A stretch of 64,000 nt of DNA from Acinetobacter parvus DSM 16617 = CIP 108168. GTDB lineage: Bacteria; Pseudomonadota; Gammaproteobacteria; Pseudomonadales; Moraxellaceae. Numbering within the stretch: the first letter of the stretch is position 1; every line of letters begins with the position of its first letter. The notes below the pieces were generated by a model that worked only from the letters and a program-made list of their open reading frames with translations, did not search any database and was not told where the DNA came from. Below, one piece after another: positions 25,952-35,233 of the stretch. A program made the position numbers and the translations under genes. The stretch covers positions 104,374-168,373 of the forward strand of contig NZ_KB849212.1 in assembly GCF_000368025.1 (NCBI RefSeq). The letters are read 5' to 3'.

Positions 25952-27063
25952 CTAACTTGACGTATCTACCGTTGCCACTACCGACATGCCTGGCATCAAT
26001 TCATTCAGACGACTTTGGTTGCCATCGATGTCGATGCGTACAGAAATGCGCTGTACCACTTTGGTAAAATTACCGGTGGCATTGTCGGTTTTAATGACAC
26101 TAAATTCTGACCCTGTTGCGGGGGAGATGCTTTTGACTACCCCCGTAAATTTTTGTTTGCCTAGGGCATCGACAGTAAACCACGCTTTTTGCCCGATTTT
26201 CATTTTATCAATTTGGGTTTCTTTAAAATTGGCAATGACCCACATCGATTTTGGAATGAGGTAAACCAACTGCGTGCCTTGTGTCACCAACTGACCGGTA
26301 CGGATATTGATTTGCCCTAATTTACCTGAGGTCGGGGCGGTGATTAAGCCATACTCTTGGTTGGTATTGGCTTGATTTAGCTGTGCATTGGCGCTTTTAA
26401 TCTGTGCCACCAAACCAATTTTTGCCACTTCCGCGGTCTTTTGACCTTCGCGGGCGACATTGACACTGGCGATTGCTTGGCTCAACAGTGCTTCATTGTT
26501 TTTAACTGCCGCTTTGGCAGTATCGACTTCATTTTGTGACACGGCGCCAACACCGACCAAGGATTCAAGTCGTTTAAGCTGTTGGATAGACAATGCTAGC
26601 TGGGTTTTAACTTGTGCTACTTTTGCCTGCGCGGCTTTGACATCGGCTTTGCGCTGCTCGATGATTTGTTGCTGGTTGGCTAAATTGGTGGTCGCTTGTT
26701 CCAGCCCTGATTGCGCTTGTACTACTTGCTGTGAGTAGTTAGCACTGCTGACTTTAACTAACGGCTGACCTTGTTTGACGTCCTCAAAATCGGTGACGTA
26801 GACTTTTTCGATATAACCATTAATTTGTGCCGACAATAGGGTGATATTGCCTTTGACATAACTGTTTTCGGTTTGTTGCAGTGGCGTATTAAACGGACCC
26901 AAATGCCATGCCCATAAAATCACCCCAACACCGAGCAAAACACCACCAACATGATAATTAAGGTAAGCGCCCTAGGGTTGATAATCTTTTCAGGCGCCTG
27001 TGTGGGTTTATTATCGCTGTCATCAGCTGGCGCATCATTCTGGGTTGTTGGTTCACTACTCAT
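25952..27063 (-). pseudogene. EmrA/HlyD-type membrane fusion protein, frameshifted
   Basis: The ATG at 27063 opens MSSEPTTQNDAPADDSDNKP and the membrane anchor ALTLIIMLVV, then the frame fails after VVF. The main frame (to 25952) resumes LLGVGVILWAWHLGPFNTPL. One T is missing in a T-run near 26937, where GTGTTTTGC would need one more T. The rest is typical of EmrA: TENSYVKGNITLLSAQINGY, two coiled-coil stretches, YGLITAPTSGKLGQI and SMWVIANFKETQIDKMKIGQ. EmrA links an inner-membrane EmrB pump to an outer-membrane channel for drug efflux. No emrB lies downstream; the next gene is convergent. The copy is therefore doubly crippled. Confidence 0.75.
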
Positions 27064-27112
27064 GAGTTGGGTTTTCCGTAAGCATTTTATTGTTGATTAA
27101 ATTTTATTTATC

Positions 27113-28254
27113 ACTGAAGTTACGCACCGCTAATAGCCTTAAGCTGGGCAAAAGCCGACTGATTAGCGGAAATTAGTAACTTCGTACGCAAAGCGAAATG
27201 ATTTAACTTGGTTTTGATCTTCAAACACTCAAGCTTAAACACCGCATACGTGGCTTAAAACATATGATTAAACCGAGCCCTTTGGCTATGAGCAGGCGAC
27301 TTACCCAAATTGGCATTTTGCTTTAACGACTTATGATACACTTCAACCTGCCATCGTTTTTGATAGCCGTTGATAAATTTATCCTTGTCGCATTGCAAAT
27401 CTGAGCATACTAGATATAACACCCCTGTAGAACCGTCCTTGTTTGTAAAGACTCGGCGTAATAACAAGACTTCATCATGATAGTCATTTAAAAAGCCGTG
27501 AACAGGGGTATTATCGGGTAGATTAGATTCATCAATACGTACAAAGTTACCTTTTTCTCTATCATCCGGGGTTAAAGCCACCAAGCGATTTGACTTTAAC
27601 GCAAAGATGAAATGCTTGTTAGCTTTACGAATATGTTTGAATGTTGCTTTGGCTGAAAACCAAGAATCGGCTAATACATAGTCGAATTTGACTTGGTTTT
27701 TGATTGCCCTATCAAACATATCAAGCAGTCGCTGATTTTTGGTTTTATCACTTTTACGTTTAACCTTGCCTTTGTCATCGGTAAAGACATTGGGTTTGGT
27801 GATGATGTCAAAGCTTAAGGGTATGTCGATATCTTTGCGATGATACAGACAGTTAAGCAGGTTAATGCCTTTGACATTTTTGTTTTGGGTGTGGTCGTAG
27901 TGCCAGCAGTTGATGTCGTCGACGCTTGTGTGCGGTTTGGGCTGTATGGTGTCATCAAAGATGAGATAGCCGATGGCATTGGGTGTGGCATTTTCATGCT
28001 GTCTTAGCATGGGTTTAATCAGTTGCCATTGTTCTTTGGCGGTGAGTGTTTCACTGTTTAGAAAGCGGGTGATGCTGTCATGGTAGATGCTCCCTTGTAG
28101 TAGATTGGCAAGTCCTGTGGCGGTGGTTTGCCCAAAACTTGCGATGAGGTAGTCGCTGTAGAGTTCTATCATGTCTTTGTTCATTTGTTTACTCTCGCTG
28201 ACTACTTTTTTTGTTATGATAGCGCTTTTTTAAAGGGCTGCGTAACTTCAGTTA
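27113..28254 (-). mobile_element. IS701/IS4-like insertion sequence with nonsense-truncated transposase
   Basis: The ends ACTGAAGTTACGCA (27113) and TGCGTAACTTCAGT (ending 28253) are inverted repeats. The transposase frame runs from 28184 and would reach a stop at 27120 (354 aa), but a TAA at 27255-27257 cuts it after RARFNHMF. After it the same frame continues ATYAVFKLECLKIKTKLNHF, the conserved family end, so one base change explains it. DDE-type residues lie in FDDTIQ and VLADSWFSAKATF. The element abuts the relaxase stop. No clear target duplication is seen. Confidence 0.75.
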
Positions 28255-29199
28255 GAAGTCAAAATCAAATTTTTTAGATTGATCAAGTTGTGGCTTATTC
28301 TGGTTTTCCTGTTCACGTTTTTTAGCCAACGCTAGCTCATACTCTTTTTTATAAAGTTCATACAGATTATTTTGACGAATTTCCCGAATGTTCTTTCTAT
28401 ATTCTGCTACCTTGTTTTGATCTTCAGGATCAGTGCTATAGAGTAATGACCTTGGAATTTGTGGGACTGTTTTTAAATTGGTTCCATGTTTTTTATTATA
28501 ATCTTCATTAGATAAGCACGATACTGCACTGCTCACTTCGATTTCCATACCATGAATTTCTATAATTTTTGTGGGTGCATATTTTTCTAAAAATTCATTT
28601 ATTATTTTTTCAGTTTGTGTTCGGTAGTGAAATAATATATTACGACCAAATCCAAGCACATCCGCAGTAATTTTTAATGCGCCTCCTTTTTCAGGATTTT
28701 TTTGACGATATTGCTTAAAGAATTGCTCTGGGGAACGTTGAATATTATCCAACATATTTTTTTCTGAAAATAATAAATGTAAATGTGGCTGTTCTGACTG
28801 CTCATCGAGCGCAGCCACATGATTATGAATTGCGATTGTTGATGGCATTTTATATTGACCACAGAACTCATACATCAGTCTCTCAGATAATTCGATACAT
28901 TTATTTCTATCCAGTTCTTTTGGCAAAGCGATTGTAATATGTGATGAGGTTCGTCTAGTCTCACTTGTATATTGATCTGCTGCATACCAAAAATTTTCAG
29001 GATTATTTTCAGACCAAATCGGCATATTATAAGATGCACAATATTCAAGCTCTTCAATGTCACTTTTATGCTTTGAAAAATATAAAGTACGCGTAATATA
29101 GTGATATGCACTTTTTGAGAGTCGATACTTTGAATCACCATCACTCAATTTTATTTGACTATCACCTTTAACGTTATGACTTAAATGAAAATAATACAT
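28252..29199 (-). CDS. MobA/MobL-family relaxase
   Basis: Relaxases nick oriT and lead DNA transfer. The sequence shows ENFWYAADQYTSETRRTSSH and ITIALPKELDRNKCIELSER, the MobA/MobL core, followed by IAIHNHVAALDEQSEQPHLH, where the PHLHLL histidines bind metal. The N-terminal YYFHLSHNVKGDSQIK replaces the usual MobL opening. The C-terminus is basic and coiled (ALAKKREQENQNKPQLDQSK) and no helicase or primase domain is present (315 aa). The catalytic Tyr is probably near the N-terminus but cannot be assigned by eye. GGAAG lies before the ATG. The stop overlaps the IS end at 28252. It faces away from a run of hairpins that look like its oriT. Confidence 0.75.
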   Translation of the reverse strand: MYYFHLSHNVKGDSQIKLSDGDSKYRLSKSAYHYITRTLYFSKHKSDIEELEYCASYNMPIWSENNPENFWYAADQYTSETRRTSSHITIALPKELDRNKCIELSERLMYEFCGQYKMPSTIAIHNHVAALDEQSEQPHLHLLFSEKNMLDNIQRSPEQFFKQYRQKNPEKGGALKITADVLGFGRNILFHYRTQTEKIINEFLEKYAPTKIIEIHGMEIEVSSAVSCLSNEDYNKKHGTNLKTVPQIPRSLLYSTDPEDQNKVAEYRKNIREIRQNNLYELYKKEYELALAKKREQENQNKPQLDQSKKFDFDF

Positions 29200-29450
29200 T
29201 TTTACTTCCGATATTAATTTAATTGGAATATCGGATCCTACAAAATTTTAAAAATTCATGATTCGTTTCGTGAAGAAAAATGAAAAAAAATATTTTTTCA
29301 ATTAAAACGCATGAGCAATACCACTCCCATAGTTTCAATTTATATAATAAAAACAATAATTTAGTTGTGTGTTTTTTATATGTAGAAACAGTAAATCTAA
29401 AACATGAGTAACGCATAAATTATATAATAATCAATTGCTTAAAACTAAAA

Positions 29451-29570
29451 GTGCTGCGCAGCACGAGGAGAAGTGTCTTTTAAAGCGAGCGAAGCGAAAT
29501 TTAAAAGACACGGAAACGAGATATAAAAAATCTTTTTTGCATTCGCAAAAAAGATTTTTTATCTGCCCCA
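29451..29570. other. Candidate origin of transfer (three inverted repeats)
   Basis: Between the relaxase and the next gene lie a perfect palindrome GTGCTGCGCAGCAC (29451-29464), a 12-bp inverted pair GTGTCTTTTAAA/TTTAAAAGACAC (29473-29484, 29500-29511) and a 16-bp perfect hairpin (29525-29540 with 29545-29560). This density next to a relaxase gene is typical of oriT regions. The nick site is not identified. Confidence 0.55.
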
Positions 29571-29700
29571 CCATTAACAGCCATAAATTAACAGTTAAAA
29601 CTAACAGAAGAGTAGTTTTTTTTGAAAAACACAACATATGACGATTTTTTTTAAGACTCTGTGATATACCAACATTTTCTTAAATGCAGATGGTTTAAAA

Positions 29701-30393
29701 ATGGCTAGAACTAGATTAACAGTAGATGAAATGATTTTAAGTGTTGAAAAGCACTTAAAACAGATAGCAAGACGCACTCATTCAGATGAGTTAATACTAC
29801 AATTGATTCGATCAAAAACTGCAAATCAATTTACAGAAGAAGACATTAAAAATTTGAGGAATAAATATCATAAAGTTTTAGAATTAAATAGATTAGAAGA
29901 AGTAATGGACACTATCTGCTCAATCAAAAAAAGTGATCGCTCTGATATTGAAAAAGACATTGTTGATTTTAGTGGATATGAAGACCATTTCTCTCAGACT
30001 GATGAAAGATTAAAAATAGCCTTAAGGATGCTAAAAAACTACAATCGAAGAGTTCCTGATTTAATAAAACAAAAAGCACATGATGAAATCAAAAATTCAT
30101 TTCATAGTTCTTATAGACAAGTAAAACAAAAGATAAAAGATCGAAAGCAAGAGAATCATGAGAAATTTTTTCTTGGAAGTGTGCTTATATCATTTTTTAA
30201 ATCACAAAATATTGAAATGAATTATCTTGAGAATACACTTAAAATGATAGAGCTTTATCAAATAAAAAATTATTTTAGAAAAGAGCTGTTTTTAGAATCA
30301 GAAATCAAAGAATTTAAATTTTCAGAGCAAGGTAGAAGCTTTAACGACAAGAAAAACGCGATTTTATCTGATCCTAAAAATCCTTTTAAATAG
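29701..30393 (+). CDS. Helical protein of unknown function, possible mobilization accessory
   Basis: The 230-residue, Lys/Glu/Arg-rich protein is almost all helical (MARTRLTVDEMILSVEKHLK, FTEEDIKNLRNKYHKVLELN, LKIALRMLKNYNRRVPDLIK). No known domain is recognised. Its position across the oriT-like region from the relaxase, divergently transcribed, is where MobC/MobB-type accessory proteins sit, so DNA binding at oriT is plausible but unproven. The ribosome site is weak. A palindromic hairpin follows its stop. Confidence 0.45.
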   Translation: MARTRLTVDEMILSVEKHLKQIARRTHSDELILQLIRSKTANQFTEEDIKNLRNKYHKVLELNRLEEVMDTICSIKKSDRSDIEKDIVDFSGYEDHFSQTDERLKIALRMLKNYNRRVPDLIKQKAHDEIKNSFHSSYRQVKQKIKDRKQENHEKFFLGSVLISFFKSQNIEMNYLENTLKMIELYQIKNYFRKELFLESEIKEFKFSEQGRSFNDKKNAILSDPKNPFK

Positions 30394-30425
30394 AAATATA
30401 GATTAAAAGATAAAGCAGTATACGT

Positions 30426-30452
30426 TTATCTCATTTATTTTAAATGAGATAA
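30426..30452. terminator. Perfect hairpin after the accessory gene
   Basis: TTATCTCATTTA and TAAATGAGATAA are perfect 12-bp arms around three T. Without a clear T-run it may be a terminator, an operator, or an integrase/excisionase site. The rest of the gap, 30394-30645, is A/T-rich with no gene. Confidence 0.4.
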
Positions 30453-30645
30453 GCAGTCAACGTTGTTATTACCTAAAACTAACAAAAGATTATTTACTGA
30501 CATAATAAAAAAATAAGTCTTTTTTTTGTTTTTTTAAACATATCTCATCTTTTTTTTAATTAATTTGTTAAATTATATTTTATAAGTAATTGTATTGCTG
30601 ACCCTCTGCAATTATTTTTAAATCTATTTTTTAATTGGACATAAT

Positions 30646-30948
30646 ATGGGAATTATAAACAAATATTTCATGGTAGTTGAATCCGATCAACCTCCACAAG
30701 TTTTTCTAAATGAGACTATTCCCAAAATTGGAAAAGTCATTGAACTTAAAACAGAACAGTTGCCTAATCGTGTAGACGCTGCTTGGTTACAAGAACGATT
30801 CAGTATCTCGCGCAAAGCACTTATTGAAAAATTGAGAATTTTTAATAGAGGTACTGATAACAAGCATCTTTATGATCCAAATGAAGTTATACCAGTTTTA
30901 GAGAATCTCAAGGTAACAAACAGGCGTGGTGCAAACAGAAAAAAATAG
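30646..30948 (+). CDS. Small DNA-binding protein, possible excisionase
   Basis: The 100-residue protein has a predicted helix-turn-helix: LPNRVDAAWLQERFSISRKA, LIEKLRIFNRGTDNKHLYDP. This fits recombination directionality factors with an Xis/MerR-like fold. It ends 23 bp from the convergent integrase stop, as in many integrative elements. TTGGACATAAT precedes the ATG. The call rests on fold impression and position. Confidence 0.5.
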   Translation: MGIINKYFMVVESDQPPQVFLNETIPKIGKVIELKTEQLPNRVDAAWLQERFSISRKALIEKLRIFNRGTDNKHLYDPNEVIPVLENLKVTNRRGANRKK

Positions 30949-30971
30949 GGAGCAATTGCTCCCTCAATTAC

Positions 30972-31994
30972 TTATGAAGCATTCATCATTTTAGCAATGT
31001 CTGAAGCATTCGGATTATAATAAGTATTTATCAGAGTTTTAATATCTCGATGCCCTGTCACTTTAGCAAGTATCTCAACTGGTAGTTTACGCTTGTTCAC
31101 AAGTCGAGTAATAGCTTCATGCCGTGTATCATGAAAGTGAACTATATTATTCAATTCAGTTTTTCCAATTGCCCTTTGCCAGATTAATCGAAATGAATTG
31201 GAATTGTGTGGAATCAATTTTACTCGATCTGTATGGGGAATTAGATTGAGAAGATCACGTGCTTCTTTAGATAAGGGAACATCACGAGCATCACCATTTT
31301 TTGTGATTGGCAAATGTATGTAATCAGGATAGATATTGTTACACGTTATCCCTAGAATCTCCCCTTTTCTCATAGCAGTTTCAATCGCAAAAAGAAAAGT
31401 CCATGCAACATACTGTCTTGGTGTTTGGGGCCTTGTTCCAATTGTATAATTAAGCGCCTTAAGTATGATTTCAATTTCACTATGACTTATTAGTCGATTG
31501 CGTGCGGGAGGTTTAGTTGGCTTAGTGACCTGTGCGAATGGATTGTCTTCAATCAAGAAAAGTTCATTTTTGGCATAATTAAAAACTGATGTGTATAAAC
31601 ACATTTGTCTATGTACTGTCCCAGGTGCGACTTTCTCTAAACGTTTATCTCGCCAATTTTTTATGTCAATAGGTTTAATTTCATAAATTGACTTTTCAGC
31701 AAGTTCACCAAAATAATTTTTAAATGTTTCTCTTTTTATTTGTTGTTTTATGAAGGATTTACCTCTTTTCTTATATCCAACTTCATCATAATATTTTTGA
31801 CAAAGGATAAAGAATGAAAAATATGGTTTTTGCATCTGAGTTTTTTTAGGATCATACTCAGCTTTCATTTCAAGTAAACGAATAGCAGCCCATTGTTCAC
31901 ACTCTCGTGCAGTATCACGTGTGACACTGTCTCTAAGATTTTTATAGCGTACTTGAATACGCCAAGCATTGCCGCGCTTCACTGGTTTTTGCAT
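30972..31994 (-). CDS. Tyrosine integrase of the tRNA-Val island
   Basis: This integrase inserts the island at the tRNA-Val gene. The start at 31994 (MQKPVKRGNAW) has AAGGTGG upstream and is preferred to 32030. An N-terminal arm domain (NLRDSVTRDTARECEQWAAI), a SAM-like core-binding domain (KSFIKQQIKRETFKNYFGEL) and a catalytic domain follow. The catalytic residues are visible: Arg in ETAMRKGEILG, His/Arg in FHDTRHEAITRL, His in KVTGHRDIKTLI and Tyr in NTYYNPNA. The 340-residue length is normal. It starts 206 bp from the tRNA 3' end. It appears functional. Confidence 0.88.
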   Translation of the reverse strand: MQKPVKRGNAWRIQVRYKNLRDSVTRDTARECEQWAAIRLLEMKAEYDPKKTQMQKPYFSFFILCQKYYDEVGYKKRGKSFIKQQIKRETFKNYFGELAEKSIYEIKPIDIKNWRDKRLEKVAPGTVHRQMCLYTSVFNYAKNELFLIEDNPFAQVTKPTKPPARNRLISHSEIEIILKALNYTIGTRPQTPRQYVAWTFLFAIETAMRKGEILGITCNNIYPDYIHLPITKNGDARDVPLSKEARDLLNLIPHTDRVKLIPHNSNSFRLIWQRAIGKTELNNIVHFHDTRHEAITRLVNKRKLPVEILAKVTGHRDIKTLINTYYNPNASDIAKMMNAS

Positions 31995-32200
31995 AAATCC
32001 ACCTTGGTGTCGTAGCAGCACCAGACACAAAACCCAAGTGTAAACTTGGGGGCGTTTTGGTGCTAAAACGGAAATAATAAGGTGTTTTTGACGCAGATTT
32101 TGACGATTTTAAACCATCAAGCTGACCAATTTAGCATTAAAAACTCTTAAATTACCTTAATTTTAGCGACTTAACTATTTGATAATTAAGTATAAAATTT

Positions 32201-32277
32201 TGGTAGGTATAAGCAGACTCGAACTGCTGACCTCTACGATGTCAACGTAGCGCTCTAACCAACTGAGCTATACACCT
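32201..32277 (-). tRNA. tRNA-Val(GAC)
   Basis: The reverse strand folds as a cloverleaf: acceptor AGGTGTA/TATACCT, D-arm GCTC...GAGC, anticodon arm with GAC in TTGACAT, T-arm GCAG-TTCGAGT-CTGC, and an encoded CCA. It is 77 nt. Its 3' part is repeated at 5303-5351, so it is the attachment site of the island. Here the T-stem differs from the displaced copy but still pairs. Confidence 0.92.
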
Positions 32278-32296
32278 AGAATGAGAAGTATAATAT

Positions 32297-34303
32297 TCAT
32301 TTTTCAGCGTGTTCACAAGTTTTTTGGGACTGTTTGAGTGCAATTGCGCAGTCTTTAAGCAACTTCGTGAATTGATGAATATCGGAACCATTCTTTTGTT
32401 CTAAAAACACGATTTTTTGATATAACACAATTACTTTTTCAAATGGTTGTTGATCCTCAACAAGTAAAGACAAACGTTTGATCCAGCAATGGAAAGTTTC
32501 AGCAGGATATTTTTGCAAATATTTCGGTAACTGTTTTTGAAATTTAAAAATGATACGTTGATATTGCTGTTGACGTCTGCTTTGTTTCCACCAATAGAAA
32601 CCAACGTAAAGCATTAAAACACCACCGATTCCTAAAATGAGAACCACAGCATAGCCATAGCTTGAATCCAGCCCCAGTCGAGCCAACCAGTTTTTCTGTT
32701 TTTCGGCATCATATCCTACGACTTTGCTTTGCCATTGATAACTTAAATAATCGCTCCAGATACGCATATTTTTTAATAATTTAAACTGCTGAACACGCCA
32801 AGCCTGTGTTTGATTATCGCCCCAAACTGTTTGATCTTCTGCCAGATAATCCTGCATCCCCGTATCAATTCGTTGTGGGGCAATCATTGCAGTCGGATCA
32901 ATTCTTTTCCACTTGCCATTGAGATAAACCTCACTCCAGGCATGTGCATCCAGTTGACGAACCTCCCAACTTTGACCATCAGGTGCAAGTTGCCCACCCT
33001 GATAGCCTGTCACCACGCGTGCAGGTATTCCAACATAACGCATCAGCATGACAAAACTGGAGGCATAATGTTCACAAAAACCTTTTCGACTTGAAAACAG
33101 GAATTGATCGATGCGATCTCCACCCAAAGTGCCAGGTGTCAGGGTATAGACAAAGCCATTTTTACGATACCAAGACAGCACTGATTGAATGTATTTTTCA
33201 GGTTGCTGCTGGCTCTGCTCAAACAGTTCATGCGCCAATTGCTGGGCTTTTTTATCACTGCCCTCTTTAAACCTGATATTGAATTCAAGCTGACGTGGTG
33301 ACAAAGAAACAGCTTCTGTTGATGTTCGCCCCAACCATTGCATTTGAATGGGTTGATTACGTTTAATCAATCGGGTTGGTCGAATACTGTCATCCTGATA
33401 AAGCTGTAAATAACGTCCCTGAGGAATCGAATATTCCAAACCCATAATCCAGTTTGCCTGTTCATCGGCAGGCAGATATTGGTATGGCACACTATGGGAG
33501 GTAGACTGTATATTTTTGACTTGCTGATTAAAAAAACTACTGGTCCAGGTGGTGCCATCATATTCATCCAGCACCAAAGCACGCCAATATAATTCATTGC
33601 GACTTGGCAACTGATACATATTTGCGACCACACGAAAAGCCAATGCCGAGGACTGCGAAAGCTCCGCAATATCCCCAGGTGACATGCGGTCACTAATCCC
33701 TGTGATTGCCTGATCTTTCTGAATTGGAATTGACCACAGAGGAGGCAGACGTGGGAAGAAGATAAACAGTAAAATAAAGAACGGCGTTGCAATACCAACA
33801 AACTTAAAAATCTGTTTAATGTCCTGTTTCAGTTGATTGGTAGATATGGTGTTGTTGTTAAATAAGCTGGTCTGAATCCGATACAATCCCATCAGGCACA
33901 TCACAAATGATGCGAATACAAGTACCGCCATCCAGAATGCCTGACTGTGCAACAGTAAGCTCGCACTAACGAATAAAGCAAAGTTGAACACGATCAGCAG
34001 ATCCCGGGTATTTTTAGCCTCCAGACTTTTGGCAAATAAACAGGTGCTTAAAAATGCGACTCCTGCTTCTACTCCCAGTAAAGTTTGATAATTTAAATAA
34101 ATAAGACCTAAAGACAATAAAGAGAAAAAAACTAAAAATAAGCGTGGAAATGGTGAAATTTTTTGTTTTCTATATCGCCAGACCAGTGTTAACCAAACCA
34201 CACCCCATAATCCACTTAGGGTGACTGGAATAAAGGCGACTTGCCCCATCAAGACAAATGCCAGTGCAGCCAAAATACAGAAATAGATTTGCTTGGTCAT
34301 CAT
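32297..34303 (-). CDS. TgpA-type transmembrane transglutaminase
   Basis: A DUF3488 membrane region (several helices, residues 1 to about 190) precedes a periplasmic transglutaminase-like domain with the catalytic triad: Cys in GFCEHYASSFVMLMR, His in VRQLDAHAWSEVYL and Asp in WKRIDPTA. One further helix near residue 560 (YAVVLILGIGGVLMLYVGFY) leads to a short cytoplasmic tail. The length (668 aa) matches P. aeruginosa TgpA, which is essential there. Its start overlaps the DUF58 stop (TAATG), so the two are coupled. It is the last gene of moxR-DUF58-tgpA. It is the chromosomal neighbour right of the tRNA. Confidence 0.88.
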   Translation of the reverse strand: MMTKQIYFCILAALAFVLMGQVAFIPVTLSGLWGVVWLTLVWRYRKQKISPFPRLFLVFFSLLSLGLIYLNYQTLLGVEAGVAFLSTCLFAKSLEAKNTRDLLIVFNFALFVSASLLLHSQAFWMAVLVFASFVMCLMGLYRIQTSLFNNNTISTNQLKQDIKQIFKFVGIATPFFILLFIFFPRLPPLWSIPIQKDQAITGISDRMSPGDIAELSQSSALAFRVVANMYQLPSRNELYWRALVLDEYDGTTWTSSFFNQQVKNIQSTSHSVPYQYLPADEQANWIMGLEYSIPQGRYLQLYQDDSIRPTRLIKRNQPIQMQWLGRTSTEAVSLSPRQLEFNIRFKEGSDKKAQQLAHELFEQSQQQPEKYIQSVLSWYRKNGFVYTLTPGTLGGDRIDQFLFSSRKGFCEHYASSFVMLMRYVGIPARVVTGYQGGQLAPDGQSWEVRQLDAHAWSEVYLNGKWKRIDPTAMIAPQRIDTGMQDYLAEDQTVWGDNQTQAWRVQQFKLLKNMRIWSDYLSYQWQSKVVGYDAEKQKNWLARLGLDSSYGYAVVLILGIGGVLMLYVGFYWWKQSRRQQQYQRIIFKFQKQLPKYLQKYPAETFHCWIKRLSLLVEDQQPFEKVIVLYQKIVFLEQKNGSDIHQFTKLLKDCAIALKQSQKTCEHAEK

Positions 34304-35220
34304 TAAGCCTGCGCCAGTAAAAGTTTAGCCTTGATGAGCTGTGATTGCCCTTGTCCACTTTCCAATCGCGCATGTGGCAAAATCACCGCGTAGTCATCAC
34401 CCAACTGTTCACATTGCTCAATCAAGCCCATCATGAAACTGAGCTTTTCTTCATGCCCCTGTGCTGGAATCTGTTGATAATCAATTTCCAGATGTTGATG
34501 ATTGGCCTGAGCTTCAAACATCTTGATAAAAAATCCCTGCCCACGCGCAACCTGCTTCCATGCGACATTTTGATAGGAATCACCCTGCTGAAATGCTCTC
34601 AACTCTTTAAACTCATCCAGACTATCATGTGCATTTGTAGTTTGCTGCTTATGTTCTTTCTGCCACTCATAGGCTTTGGGTGCAATCCAGACTTTTTGTT
34701 TGGGATATAGGTAAGTCCAAGCCCGTACCAGCCCTAAAGGATAGGTGGAATAGATTTTTACTGAGTCTACATCGTAGATACCCCGTTTTTGCGGAATAAC
34801 TGGTAATTCTAAAGTTTGTTGAGCCTGCTCAAGAAAAAAAATCTGTTCCTGTTGTTGCCATTGCACACGCAGATATCGACTGTTATTTGCTGGCTGTTTA
34901 AACAGCAGCTTGAGCATTAAAGCCTGTTCAACCTGCCCAATTTCTGGCGGCACAACTTCAATTTGTAAGCCGTGCAACTGTTTGAAAGTCAGGTAAAAAC
35001 TAATACATAAAATGGCACTGATTAAAAAGCAGAATCCTAAAATCAGGTTATTGGCATAGTTAATCCCAGCAATAAAGGTAATCAGGATCAAAATGAGATA
35101 TAAGAAACCCTGCTTATAAATGAAAACCAAAACATCTTTCTGCAACAGTGTTTTACTGCCATCCACCTGAAAGCGTTTTGCAATCCAATGCTGTACTCGC
35201 TGCCTAAGTCCATTCTGCAT
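34303..35220 (-). CDS. DUF58 domain protein
   Basis: Two N-terminal membrane helices (FLYLILILITFIAGINYANN, LILGFCFLISAILCISFYLT) are followed by a beta-rich region and the DUF58 core: LDEFKELRAFQQGDSYQNVA, WKQVARGQGFFIKMFEAQAN. DUF58 proteins resemble VWA domains and occur between moxR and tgpA; they probably help MoxR act on membrane or periplasmic proteins. The start lies 13 bp after the moxR stop. It is 305 aa and intact. Confidence 0.85.
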   Translation of the reverse strand: MQNGLRQRVQHWIAKRFQVDGSKTLLQKDVLVFIYKQGFLYLILILITFIAGINYANNLILGFCFLISAILCISFYLTFKQLHGLQIEVVPPEIGQVEQALMLKLLFKQPANNSRYLRVQWQQQEQIFFLEQAQQTLELPVIPQKRGIYDVDSVKIYSTYPLGLVRAWTYLYPKQKVWIAPKAYEWQKEHKQQTTNAHDSLDEFKELRAFQQGDSYQNVAWKQVARGQGFFIKMFEAQANHQHLEIDYQQIPAQGHEEKLSFMMGLIEQCEQLGDDYAVILPHARLESGQGQSQLIKAKLLLAQA

Positions 35221-35233
35221 AGGTCAATCTCAA

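Larger units (their letters stand above)
5303..32249. mobile_element. Candidate composite genomic island in tRNA-Val
   Basis: The region is bounded by two same-orientation copies of a 49-bp tRNA-Val 3' segment. The right-hand copy belongs to an intact tRNA, and a tyrosine integrase gene next to it points inward. The interior holds a small DNA-binding protein, a MobA/MobL relaxase with a candidate oriT, many IS elements, and cargo of differing base composition. The boundaries come from the repeats; that it moved as one unit is inference, as internal IS elements lacking target duplications suggest rearrangement. Confidence 0.6.

Noticed and set aside
29525..29560. 16-bp hairpin as a plain terminator
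   Set aside because: The A/T-run hairpin could terminate, but it is one of three inverted repeats next to a relaxase, so an oriT role was preferred; a terminator role remains possible.
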